Assembly: GCA_027596075.1 (NCBI GenBank)
Contig: JADGJC010000094.1
Location: forward strand, 1 to 64,000
Direction: 5' to 3'
Origin: Rhizophlyctis rosea
Lineage: Eukaryota; Chytridiomycota; Chytridiomycetes; Rhizophlyctidales; Rhizophlyctidaceae
DNA length: 64,000 nt
Below are positions 1 to 11,645 of the stretch, piece by piece. Positions within the stretch are counted from its first letter, which is position 1. The number at the start of each line of letters is the position of its first letter. The notes beneath the pieces are model-generated. The model was not told where the DNA came from. It saw only the letters and a program-made list of their open reading frames with translations, and searched no databases. The position numbers and the translations under genes are program-made.

Positions 1-182
1 CGTCCGTCAACTTGATAGTGATGATCAGAACCCTCAGAATCGCACGTTTCCGAGGTTTCGGACGTTTCACCAATCACGGCGGTGGCGGTGTCAAAAGTGG
101 CTTTTCTGTGGCGTCGCTGTACTTCCACCACGTTTACCTCATTGGCCGTGCCTCCGACTCTATCACTACATATTTGAAACAT
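1..182 (-). CDS. Partial ORF at left edge, N-terminus of an unknown protein
   Basis: On the minus strand an ATG at 182 opens a frame with no stop up to the window edge, giving about 60 codons. The peptide starts MFQICSDRVGGTANEV and turns into a Thr/Ser/Glu-rich stretch (GETSETSETCDSEGSD). No domain is recognisable. The gene would continue beyond position 1. It could be a chance frame, because 60 open codons are weak evidence, and it has no splice or homology support. Confidence 0.35.
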   Translation of the reverse strand, partial: MFQICSDRVGGTANEVNVVEVQRRHRKATFDTATAVIGETSETSETCDSEGSDHHYQVDG

Positions 183-1519
183 AACGCGTAATGTTACCTC
201 ACATCACAACAACATTGCGACTCAGCACAGCTTGCTCGGCTGAGTGCGGCTGCGCTATTATGCAATTTTCTTACATCTTTGGGATGAAGCCCGTGAGAAA
301 TTAAAATTCCGCGCATCTCAGAGATTTTCTTTACTCTTCAGTTAGTACTTCTCTATACGTTAGACGGAAGTGTTGGTGTCCAGACGTCCACTGTATGTGA
401 GGGCATTACTTTTTATTTAGTTAACACTTACTAATTAGCGCTTTCCCGCATAAGAGTGTTACCAGATAGATACGATTGCATATGGGGGTGATGTATTCCG
501 CGAGGCCATGGGGATCTGTAGGCAAATGGGGTGGATATGGACTGTCTGGCAAGACTCTCATAGGTGGTTTAGCAACGGATAGATTATTATTGGGTAAAAA
601 GTTAGAATTGTGCATGTGCAGGTTATCCAAGGGGCTTTACCATATGTGGGGGAGTGACTGGTGATTTTTTCATCGAACCAAATAAGGAAGGCGCCACCCG
701 TGACGCGGTTGCTTTTTTTTGGCAACTGGACCAAATGCGGCCTGACCAAATGCGGCCTGTGCCTCTTGTGTCTATATATTGGGCGCCCTCTGTCTGTCTG
801 TCTCTCTGTCTGTCTGTCTGTCTCTTTGTCTGTACTCACTGGAGATGGGCTGGTTGATTGGTTGATGGTTTGCTGAATCAACCACAACTGGTGGAGGTGA
901 GCCCAGGGAACCATATGAATCAGCTCTGGAGCAGCTTTGCTGGGGAGGGGTGATTGACAGGTGCCTGGATGTGGAAGGATTTTTGCTATGGCTTCCAGAG
1001 TACCATCCTGACTTTTTACCAGCCACAGTAGAGTGTTTGGAAACCAAGTTTACCTCCTTCTAGCAAAATAGTCATAAACACCACATTAAACACACGTTTT
1101 GTATAAGTATTACCTATGTACGACATGTGGGCATTGGTTGTAACCATTCTTAATACTATTTGGATGAATTATCAAGTGAATTCTACTTGATTTGCAAAGA
1201 ATAACGTGTTTAGCCAGGGATGGGTGTCACAGATTAGGGCATGGTGATGGTGATGCTCATTGCTGATTTATGCCAAATTTGCAATCCTTTCACAGCAGAC
1301 TAAGGTGTCAGAGAAGCAACCAGGATGACCCAACAGAGAAAAGATGGAACAACAGTATCCACGTTCAGGCCCCAACAGAGCTAATGAGACCTGGGGAGCA
1401 CAAGAAGTGGGGTTTTACAGGAATGTCAATGCTTCAAGATGCATGATTACTATGTAGATGTTATGTGTACAGAGGTAAAGTGCAGGAGACAAAAATGATG
1501 ATACAAATAGTTTACATTC
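183..1519. other. Intergenic region, no gene recognised
   Basis: This 1.3 kb lies between the left-edge ORF and the 3' end of ERB1. It holds only short overlapping frames with simple or biased composition, plus a CTGT-type microsatellite. I see no conserved protein motif. Confidence 0.5.
790..833. repeat. (CTGT)n microsatellite
   Basis: An imperfect tetranucleotide tract of CTGT units, interrupted by CTCT and CTTT, over 44 bp. It makes the Cys/Leu/Ser and Arg/Gln/Thr-rich short frames around it, which are not genes. Confidence 0.85.
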
Positions 1520-4500
1520 TTAGGAGAATAACTTGATAGTCTTATCGGAGCCGCAAGAGAAGATCCAAGGTTGTGTTGGATGGAATTCACAATGTAGGGC
1601 GCCTGTGTTTGGTGTCAGTTTGGTGCCAATGAAGTAAGAATCAGACTTGCTGTGCCCTACCCAGGCTGTCGGTAACGTCGTGCGCCCGTAATGTCTTAAC
1701 TGGTACGATCAATGGGTTCTGCATCAAATCATTATAGACCATGCCGTGGAAAATATTCACCGAGCCGTCATCACTGCACGATGCGAACAGGGGGTAACGG
1801 CGATGGAACGTGACATGGCGAACTGCGAACTTGTGATACCTGCGATGGAAAATTGTCAGGGTCCCTCATTCAGAATCATCTCCACGTTCTTTTGAAAGGC
1901 ACATACCGCAGAGTTTTGTAGGGTTTCGTAGATAAGTCCATATCGAACCAAGACACGCGTTTGTCATATGTGCCGACAATTACATTGTCACCTAAGAGAT
2001 TGTCGGTCTCTCGTATGGAAAGATCCAATTGCACAGGCGCGTCATACCTCCAGGATGGACGTCAATGCTGGATATCCACTTAGCCCCAGTTTGCAACTTC
2101 TTCGCCAGATCTTGCTTCAACAAATTGTACACTCGCACATATCGTTGCGTCTACCAAAGCATTACCGATCAGTTCACCCGTACACTCACTGACACCAGTA
2201 GAAAATCAACATACATACCGCAACAAATAAGAAAGGTTTTGACGGATGGAATAAGACTCTTTGAACTAGACCTTTGGATTTACGGAAGGGGTTTTGTGTT
2301 TGGCCCTTTGAGAGCTGGTGAATGAGGACGGCCGTGCTTGCAGCTAAATGGGTGGGTTATTCAGCAGTTGCGGTTGAAACACTCACGAAAAACATTACCA
2401 TCAGGAGACACCGTAGCAAAATAATCCCCTTTACGATGCCACGTAACATAAGTCACCGCCTGCATCACATAATCGTGGTCAGAAACAGCGATTTTACTCA
2501 TGTTGGTCGATTTTACCTTCATGAATGTCAATTGCGCTCGAAATCCGGACTTCGCCTCAGCTACTGACGGTTTGCTCCACTCGCACGCCTGTTTCTGTTG
2601 CTCTGCAAGGCGCACTCTCAGCTTTCTTCACAAAACAAAGCTCATTATGCACAACACACCCAAACCCCAAATTTGGCCGAAAAGAGCATCCAAAGCTCCG
2701 TCTGGTTCAACGCTACCCATCTTAGGGTCTATCAGCAAAACACGCGTTTGCCTGGAGAAGCAAAATTCGAATCAACTAGTTTTAAAAACACGCGGGTGAC
2801 ACACGTGGATAACAAAAGATTACTTACGCAGCTACTGCGATCAAAGGCACTGCTCTATTGGGATTCCACGCCACCGATTGGATTGTTTCTTCCAATTTCC
2901 ATGAGTTGAGACATCTCCCAGATATGACTTCCCAGATTCGTACTGTTCCGTCATCCGACCCTATTAAGATGGTTAGGTCCACAAATATCAAAATCTCAGT
3001 GCCCTTCAGTACTGTACCAGAGACTAGCCATTGCCCGGTCGGGTCCAATGAAATTGACCGAACCCGCCCAGTATGACCCTTGTAGGTAACAGCGAGAGCC
3101 GTTGGGAAGGGGCGTAGATCTTTCGGGCTGGGCAATTTAGGGATCAAGGATTCTGGGTCGATGTTGATCTAAAGTGTCAAACCCGTAATTTCAGCGGAAA
3201 TCTAGCCGGCAATCTGCCAAAGCTGTCCAAACCTTCTTCTTCTGAATTCGCGGACAGAGATAAAGGTCCAAACATCGATCAAATCGCTCTTGGATGAATC
3301 GATCATACCCCGGAATGCTCCGGAAATTCGAGTATCTGATCATGACAGTTTAATATAAAAATCGAAATCAATCTGCTGATAACCATACTTTTTGGGAACA
3401 AAATTGGTGGGCCTGTCTTCTGCATCAGTGTTTTGCCAGTTTTCTAGTTCTTCCGGAGTGAAAAGGTATTCCGCTGGTGGGTTATATGACTCGAGGTGCT
3501 CTATGATAAGAGTAAGCCATTGTGTGGATCAACTGTTGAACAGTCACCACTAACCAGGCAGTGCCATCTTCGGCGCCTGTATGTGCATAGGATGCTCTTT
3601 TGAAGGTTCATCTGCTTCGTCCCAAATGGCATAATATTTCGGTTTGACCCGTTCTTGTCTCCTCCCTGGGACGATTCGTCCGCTTTGAATGCCACGAGCA
3701 ATGTGCATAATCTGTGAAGGGAATCAGGGAACTGGGCTGTCTGATGTCAGAAGTTGTCTCCACCTACCCGCTGGCCTTCGAGCTTGGAAGGGATGAACCG
3801 TCGCTTTGGTTCAGGAGCCGCATTCAGAGGAGTGATCTCCGTCTTACTAGTGAACCACTCCACGGTAGGCTACTCGTTCCATGAGCATATAATACACAGG
3901 TGCGAATGATAGATTTGGACCCGTACCTGATAAGGGTCGTACTCAGCTTCCGGGAAGGTGTGATCTTGTATTCGCTTCAGCATTTCCAAGTCCCGCTCCG
4001 ACAGTGTAATATTTTTGCCTTCAATGGGGTCATACACGGTGCGCCTGTCGAACGTTTAATGATAAGTCTCTCGACCAGTCTACGCATCCAACCTCACCAA
4101 GCATTCGGATCATCCATGGTAGACAAGAATTTATCGAGTTGATCACCCTGCACTCCCTTCATGACCTTATTTCCTTTGATGTCATAACCCATATGGTCGA
4201 AGTCATTGTACCATTCTTTCGGCACATTTCCGATAGTGTTCTCCGCCTCCTATACATTGCGTGGCGTTCGGTAAGTTCTTCGCTACACAACCTGCGGTCT
4301 ACAGCAAACAAACCTCATCGGACGAATCACTGGCATAATCAGCTTCTATTTCGGGTCGAGGCTTAGGCCGCAAAACATGAACTCCTTTCCCATTTTGGAA
4401 CCCTCTGTAAAATATTGAAAATCAGCACTCCAACAGATATGAACAAATCAGGAACAACGCACGCCTCATTCTCAAAGTCTGCACCGTCATCACTGCTCCC

Positions 4501-4869
4501 GGCAAAGTCTTCATCACTGTCGACAAAGTCCTCGTCTAGTACATCGCTATTCTCTTCCTCGTCATCTTCGTCGTCCACCCCCTCCTCCTCCGCCTCCTCC
4601 TCATTATCAGTGTCTATATTTCCATCCGATTGGCCGTCAGGACTGCTATCAGACGCTCCACCATTCTCGGAATCTTCCACGTCCAGAATACCATCCTGCT
4701 CGTTGTCTGAACCCTCCTCAACATCCGGAGGAAGACTTCCGTCGTTTTCCTCAGGTTCAGATTCGCTATCGTCGTGCAAGATTTCGAACTTATAGTCCTC
4801 ATCAGCGCCCCGAGGGGAACCCACAATAGCGGCCCCTTTGGTTTTGGGTGATTCCCTAATTCGCTTCAT
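1520..4869 (-). CDS. ERB1: Ribosome biogenesis protein ERB1/BOP1 (WD40)
   Basis: ERB1/BOP1 is a subunit of the PeBoW complex (Nop7-Erb1-Ytm1), needed for 27S pre-rRNA processing and 60S assembly in the nucleolus. The chosen start at 4869 ([12 protein letters not shown]) is followed by a very acidic Asp/Glu region of about 130 residues, usual at the N-terminus of this family. After introns come the BOP1-NT hallmarks [20 protein letters not shown] and [18 protein letters not shown] near 4140-4400. The WD40 part contains [11 protein letters not shown], then [20 protein letters not shown] and [11 protein letters not shown] near 2900-3130. The last exon ends in [20 protein letters not shown] plus LFS and a stop at 1520-1522. 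The gene is split by many short introns. An in-frame region upstream to 5340 lacks family resemblance and was left out. Confidence 0.93.
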
Positions 4870-5502
4870 GTCAGTTGCAGAATTGTTATCTGGAAAAGTG
4901 CTAAGAATATGAACACTAGCCGCATCCAAAACAAACTTCACAGGGGGCTTGTGAGGAATATATAAGCCACGGCAACAAGCCACATGTTTTACCCACAAAT
5001 CCGAAACGGCGGACATACTTCTGGTTGTGCGTGGCCGTCCCAAGCTGCGGAAACGCCGTATTCCTTCTGAATTTGCTGAGTGCCAATCCTGGTGCCAAGC
5101 AGTCTTCAATAGCCATTGCACCATCAAATGCAACTCACAACAGCAACAGGTATATGGATCCTCCGTTAAGATTGCCAAAAAAAAAAAAAAGGGAGGCGAC
5201 GTGCACGGCGTTGGTGCGGCCAACGAAATTGAGCAGAACCAACTCATACTCTTCCATTTCCGTTGATCATCACAATTTGAACCCACTCGGCCTGCCGAAT
5301 CCCGCGGCATCCCTTTCGAGGTCTTTGAACTAACTACCACGATGCCAGTTTTGGTACCTGGCGGCGATTCTGACAGTCATTTATTGTGCGCAGAAAATGC
5401 ACATGATACATAACGCAAGACTGCTTCGCACAAGTAGTTTTCCCCGATGCATCAATCCCAACATCTTTTTCCACTTCCCTTTTACCTGGAATCAATGACT
5501 TC
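4870..5502. other. Intergenic region with a 14-bp A-run
   Basis: This stretch between ERB1 (its 5' side) and the 3' end of LSM14 probably carries the ERB1 promoter and 5' UTR. A run of 14 A (5175-5188) reads as poly-T on the transcribed strand. No gene was seen. Confidence 0.5.
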
Positions 5503-7629
5503 TCAATCCGATTGTTGGGCCTGCGCAGTCAGAAGTTCAGTCATCTCCGCATGCTGAATGGAGGAAATTCACTTTACTACTCACCAGATTCCCATCTTGG
5601 TGTCCTCCACGCGGACGCCCATCGCCACCACGTCGATGGCCTTCGTAACTCGAACCATAACCACCTCTACCACGGCGTGGTCCCTGGTACCCTTGTTGGC
5701 CCTGATGGTGATAGGAATTTTGATAATACCCGCCACCTCGGGGTCCATAACCACCCCGGCTCCCCCTCCGGTTGTACCCTCCATACCCTCCACGCCGGTA
5801 ACCGGAACGATTTGCGTCCATTCCGGTTTGTCCGAAAGTTTCCAAATTCAACCTGCGTTCCTCATACTGTCGAGCACGACGGTTGACGCTGATGCATATA
5901 GATCAGTACATCTGATACCCTCCATTTTTCCAGAAATTTTCAGGAGACACCCACCGATCGCCTTCGGCTCTATCTTTACTCTCGCATGAAATATCATCGA
6001 AGAACGACGATTTGTTGTAAAAAGCAGTCGGGGATTCTGCTTCTTCACCATCTGAGACCGGAGCGGCGGGAACAGGCGTTCCCTCCTGCAGCGTTCCCTC
6101 CTGCACTGGGGATTTGTCATCCTTCACCACTTCGTGAACCAGCTCCGTCTTGTTGAATTTTGCATTTGCCGACTCGAAGTCGAAGTCCTGATCCGGAATC
6201 ACAATGCGATTGCCCCGAGGGCCATGCGAGAAACCGCGTCGACCACCGCGACCGGTACCCCTTCTGTTACTTTGCAAAAGATGTGCGCCCACTCCAGGAA
6301 GACGCGCATTCGAGTCCCCAGTTCCTGGTCCAGAAAGCGAATCTTCTGGATGATTTTTGAATTAAGAAAGGCGGGATCGAGCTTCTACGTGTCCAAATCT
6401 TACCAATTTTGACATCGGTACGCTCCAAGCCGTCACCTCCAGTTGCATCCGGCCGCATGGCCGATGGCGGCTCTGACTGGACAGCGAGCTCAATCGGGGC
6501 GGCAATCTTCCCAGGATGGACACCTTTCCCCACCGACCGTCCATTGACAGCACCATCATACGCAGCATCTTCTTTCCAACCTTCAACTTGTTCATCGCCT
6601 GCTCCATGTTTGGGCCCTGAGGTTGCAGTTTTTTGCTGACCCGAAACTTGAAGGCCCTCAAGGTTGCGAGCTAAGTCAGCACCGGAATCCAGGACAGGCG
6701 ATGTAGTCAGCGATATGGGGGCTGCCGACTGCTGTAGATGTGGAGGAACAGCCGACGTTACAGGTGGTGGCTGTCAACGTGTGCAGTCAGATCAGTTATG
6801 TGGCATTCGCAGAAACAGTGAACGTACCATTGATTGGGGTTGCATGCCGTGCATTCCTGGTTGTTGCCCGGGTTGTTGCCAGTAGTTTTGAGGTCCAGGA
6901 GGAGGCGGCATTGGACGCGGATGTTGGGACTGAAATGCCATCGCTTGCTGCATTATATACGGGTTCACTCCAGGCGGCACACCGAAAGGAGGCTGCGGCC
7001 CATGCATAGACATGGGTGGTCCGCCAGAAAACGAATTGAATCCGGGAGGCATCGGAGGAGGCTGACTTTCTGCCTGAATTCACAAAAAAGATGACGCAAA
7101 CATGATCGTGAGCTTTTGACTATCTGTCTCAATACCCGCTACGAACTTACCCCAACGATTGCAGGATCATTTGGAACCTGGGAGGGGGGCTGAACGGGGG
7201 TCGGAGCCGCGGTTACAACATGGAGGTCCTTGATGTCAGATCCACGGAAAACAATATAGGCAAAGATTTTGTCGTTCGGCGGGATCTCTTCCAGCGGATT
7301 CGCTTTGCGTCCTTCCGTACCAAACGATTGAACTTTGAAATAAACTTAGCGTCTACTCAACGTCAAACAGCCACTGTTTACTGTGTCACCTTGTTCCAAC
7401 GCCACCGTACTTCGCTCGGCATCGATATTATGAAGAGTTCCCTCATATCTGATATCACTTTTGGAAATCAGGCTGATTTTTGATCCTATGCAGGGTGACA
7501 TGCAGTTAGCCGTAAGGGGGCGTTCGGGACTGAATAGACTATGATGCGCCGACAGATGTGGTGCGACATTGCAACCGTGCTGTTCAGACTGTTCGAGGGG
7601 GGCAAGCTTGACTTACCCACGTATGCCAT
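5503..7629 (-). CDS. SCD6: LSM14/Scd6 family translational repressor
   Basis: LSM14 (RAP55, Scd6, Sum2) proteins repress translation and build P-bodies, binding eIF4G, Dhh1/DDX6 and Edc3 partners. Exon 1 is only 13 nt (7629-7617, MAYVG). It joins [20 protein letters not shown], the Lsm domain, followed by FGTEGRK and [13 protein letters not shown] Pro/Gln/Met-rich linker follows. Then come the FDF motif ([13 protein letters not shown], near 6150-6180), the FFD box ([13 protein letters not shown], near 5985-6030), the TFG box ([12 protein letters not shown], near 5815-5850) and a C-terminal RGG/RGY tail. The last intron is uncertain (31 or 64 nt), but both choices reach the same stop at 5503. 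All family modules are present in order, so the gene looks intact. Confidence 0.93.
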
Positions 7630-8256
7630 CGTTCAAACTTCTAAATTCACAACGATAGGAAGTTGTGCAGTATCCTGTCGCACAGATAGCGAAGGGGATT
7701 TCCAGGACAAAAGGCAAACGGGAAGCGATTGGTGCGGTTGAGTCAAAACCCCATCCGGTTGCCCCCTGGCGCTCGACAATATTCTCACGTCTTTATCCTG
7801 AAATAAAGTATGGGCGCTTGCGATCTAAGCTTTAGGAAAGTGCGGAAGAAAAAATAGGCATGAATGGGGTGGAGTGTCAACCGGTCTTGAGTTGTGGTTG
7901 AAAAGGGTGAGGTGTCTCGAGTCCCGGCCCCAACAAGGCAACAACCTGCAAAAATCAGGTGACGATGTGACATATCGTGATATTTATGTGACATGTCCAT
8001 TGGTCTCCAATGTGGCGATACAAGCCACAAAGTGGCACGGGCACAAAAGGAACTGGGTCGTGGAGGCCGGCTGGGATCAGTGGCTTGTCCAGCTGTGATT
8101 CGCCTGAGATGCATGTATGGGTCAATACAAAGAAAGCGCTACCTACTTAACATACTGGACTGGCGTTGCGCTCACGAGTCACGTCACTGGCCCTAGTATT
8201 CTCGCCCATGTCGACGGTGGTGCATCGTGTGATAATTCCCTTTTCGAGTTAGCGAA
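7630..8256. promoter_or_regulatory. Divergent upstream region of LSM14 and the AFG2-like gene
   Basis: About 630 bp separate two predicted start codons pointing away from each other, so it should hold both promoters. A minus-strand 109-codon frame inside it has no protein-like features. No specific motif was identified. Confidence 0.45.
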
Positions 8257-11200
8257 ATGAAACCAGTGGATACTTTAAGTGATGGAGGTAAGCTTGCAGT
8301 GAATTGCTGAACCAGCTGTTTTGACCACTAGAACGCTCCTTTTTCCACATCTCACCTTCCACGCCGCAGCAGTGATATGGTTGCCGAGAACTTTTGCGCT
8401 CCAAAATCGTATCCGATCGGGGCACTTCCTTCTTGTGACACGTAGAGATGACCCTTCTTCGCAAATCTTCGCCAGAGTGCAATTCATACGTCCCTCAGCT
8501 TCATGCTCTGGCGTTTCCACTCCTCAACCCAACCAGAATAGTTGCGACAGAGACACCTCTCATGTGCAAGGTTTTCATCCTGTTGAAGTGTTGACAGAAA
8601 CAGGGCTGAACGGCACAGCAATTGTGACGCTCAGGATGAAGGAGCACCTTCGAGTGAGGGATAACCAACTGGATATGCTCTATCTTTCCCGTCATGTAAG
8701 AGCTTGTTCGACCACTTGCGCGGCAAATTCCTTAGTATGCCTCGCGATGGAAACCCCGCAGGCAGCCACAACTTACTTTGCCTCAGACTTCACGCCCTCG
8801 GCATGCCGTGAGCGTTCAACTGCGCCCAGCTCCAGCTTCATCTCAGCATCAAACCATTTGCCATATGCCGCAACGCTGGCCTGCTACTGCAATTATCAGA
8901 GACGCGCTTTTTGGACGTGTCTTGACCATTGGATCTTCCGTAGAGATTGAATGGTTAGGATCCCTTTTCGCGTTTGTGGTATTGTCTATCACAGGGGATG
9001 ATATCCTGGAGATATCCCCAAATCATCCCTGCTTATGTGATGCCGAAACCCGAGTGACTGTCGTGTGTGACCCAAATGCAGCTCGGGCTGAGTTGGCGAA
9101 TCTCATACACTCCGACAAGTGGCAAAAGGACATCACCCTGGCGGCACCGGGACTAGATCACGTCGCTGCTGAGTTGGTGGAGTCGTTCTTGCAATTTGTA
9201 CGAATGCAAAGGAAGCGTGCAATGAAACAATGGCAGAATCCTAGTGTATCTGGTATAATACTGCATGGCAAACCGGGGACGGGAAAATCAATGCTCGCCG
9301 AAGCATTTGCTGGTAGGGTAGTGCGATTGATGATTCCTCAAAATCGCTTTCGGGAGGACTCTTACATTCCTTTGTCAGCTAAATCTGGTTTGCCCTGGAA
9401 ATTGCTAAATTGTAGTGACCTGATGCGGCCGAGTACGTTATTTCTGGGATGTTGGTATGAATTTCCAAAGGCAGACGCTTAACGATATATCACAGGTGTG
9501 GGAGAAACGGAGTTATTTCTGTGCGATGCAATCAACGCCGAATTTTGTGGAACTCCATCCATTCTTATTATTGATCAATTTGAGGTTTTGGCGTCTCGGA
9601 CGTCGATGAAAACTGGTGACTAGACACTCTATTTCAAAACGTATGCCGGCTAGCCACCAATACATTTGACCATCAGGTGCGAACCCCAAATTCGTTGCGA
9701 TTCTTGCTGGCCTTTTCGATGGAACCTCAAAGTCGATTAGCAATAGTGAGGGAATCCCGGCGCACTTCACAACAATCGGTCCTACTGTATGCTTCATCAT
9801 AGGTATAAACGGATTGGGCTCGGTAAGGCATGTCCATACAAGGTTTCAACCACATCAGACCAACAGCTATAACGAACAAGATTGAAATTGTGGACCCTTA
9901 TATTCTGCGACCTGGCCGGCTGGCACATCTGGTTGAGGTGAATGTGCGCTCGGCCGAACAGCGCTTCCAAGTCTTGCGCCATTGCGCGGCATGTGAGTGT
10001 AGCTCGCAAAGGGATGCTTGATGTTTGGGGGCAATAACATCTTCGAAAGTATTGCCATTCCAAGACGACCGCGATTTAATCCTCAAGGAGGTTGCTCGGA
10101 CCACCCACGGCTTTGTTGGGTCCGATTTGCAGGGATTGTGTCGTGAGGTCATGGTACGCGGGCTGAGAAGAGTACGTAGGGTGCTTGCATAGAGTTTTGA
10201 TGGACTTGCCAAAGAATGACCTTTTGCAATGTATTTAGACGCCGAACCCCGTTCTCACCTTGGATGACTTTCTTTCGGCACTAAAAGAGATCCGCCCTGG
10301 TGCATTGAATGAGCTCATTTTAAAAGTGACTGGGATTTGCTTCCTGTGCTCTGGGAATCCATACTGAAAGTTTCTCCAGGTTCCTGATCGTTCCTTCAAT
10401 CAACTATTTGGAATGGATGATATGATCCAGGAACTTCGAGTAAGGCAGTAGCTTATTGGTGCCATCAAGTCCATACTAATCAATTCCATCAGTCGACTGT
10501 GATACACCCTTTCCGAAACTTTGAAAAGTACCGCACTGTTGGGGTAACGCCACCACGAGGCATCTTACTGCACGGTCCATCGGGGGTTGGGAAGACTGTT
10601 TTGAGTTGCGCCTTAGTTAACGAAACGGGCTTCAACTGCGTTTATGTTGAAGTAAGTTCGATTTCATTTGCCTGGCGGACGAAGTGATCCACTTACATGT
10701 GTTCCCTCAGGGCCCAAGAGTACGCTCCAAGATAGTTGGGGAGTCGGAGAAGAACATTGCCAACATCTTTACTCAAGCGAGAGCGAGCGCACCGTGCGTG
10801 TTACTCATTGACCAGGTCTGTGAGTATCCACCATGATCATTGACGTTTGATGCTCAAAAATGGCAACAGATAGATATGCTTGTACCAAGCCGCGGATTGG
10901 ACCAATCCTCCGAGAACACCGGGCAGCGAATTGTAACTTCCTTCCTCACTGGTAAAATTCGAATACCTCGAGGACGATGTTACATTCGTTACTCACCGCA
11001 CTTTAAAAGAAATGGACGGGGTATTGTCAACGGACGGCGACCCCTCACAGCGCATTTTCATTATCGGTGGTATGTCAAATCTGTCTTTTGTTTACCTTGG
11101 CATTTGCATCAAGGCTAATGATTGATACACAGTTACAAACAGACCCCAAGTTGTAGACCCCGCTATATTACGCCCAGGACGTCTGGACGAAAGCGTCCAT

Positions 11201-11645
11201 ATAAAAGCCCCAAACCCGGAGGTAGCTTCAACTGCATATACCGCAGTTTATTATTATTATTCATTCATCGCTCCGTAGGCACGGCGGAAAATTTTGGAAG
11301 GATATATGCAGCACATGCCCCATGACGTATCCAAGAGTGATATGGCTGATCTAGCATCGCAATTGGAAGACTGTACAGGTATGTCATCTGGCCGCATCAT
11401 CTAATCAAGCAAAACATTTCATGATTGGGCATCATTTAGGAGCAACGATTGAAAACCTTTGTCGGGAAGCGGCCCTTAACACCCTTCGGAAGGATATATT
11501 TGCAAGAAAGGTTTGCGTTCGCAGCAGGTGAAACGACTTAAACTGCAGTGACACTTGCTGATGTAGCCCATCTTAGGTGACCATCAATGAATTGAGGCAT
11601 GCGTTTGAAGGGTTCCGATCGGCGGTGTCTTCGAAGGCCATCTGA
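8257..11645 (+). CDS. Diverged AFG2/SPATA5L1-type tandem AAA+ ATPase
   Basis: This is a type II AAA+ ATPase of the AFG2 (Drg1/SPATA5/SPATA5L1) group; known members strip Rlp24 and other factors from pre-60S particles. The start [10 protein letters not shown] (8257) splices at 8288 to [20 protein letters not shown], a plausible N-domain. D1 has Walker A GKPGTGKS (9267-9290), Walker [12 protein letters not shown], and [11 protein letters not shown] with the arginine-finger region. D2 has [19 protein letters not shown], Walker A GPSGVGKT (10574-10597), the pore-loop/Walker B region ending VLLIDQ (10801-10815), sensor [20 protein letters not shown], and helical-domain [17 protein letters not shown]. 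The stop is at 11643-11645. Both Walker B motifs carry Gln where Glu is usual. PEX1 or NVL are less likely alternatives. The exact orthologue is unsure because the sequence is divergent. Confidence 0.8.

Noticed and set aside
558..914. 118-codon minus-strand Arg/Gln/Thr-rich frame
   Set aside because: It is mostly the translation of the CTGT microsatellite.
4415..4795. 126-codon Ser-rich plus-strand frame
   Set aside because: It is the antisense of the acidic Asp/Glu codons at the ERB1 N-terminus (GAA/GAT read as TTC/ATC and in other frames as Ser codons).
7785..8114. 109-codon minus-strand frame between LSM14 and the AAA+ gene
   Set aside because: No protein-like pattern, it lies in a divergent promoter region, and no splice sites connect it to LSM14.
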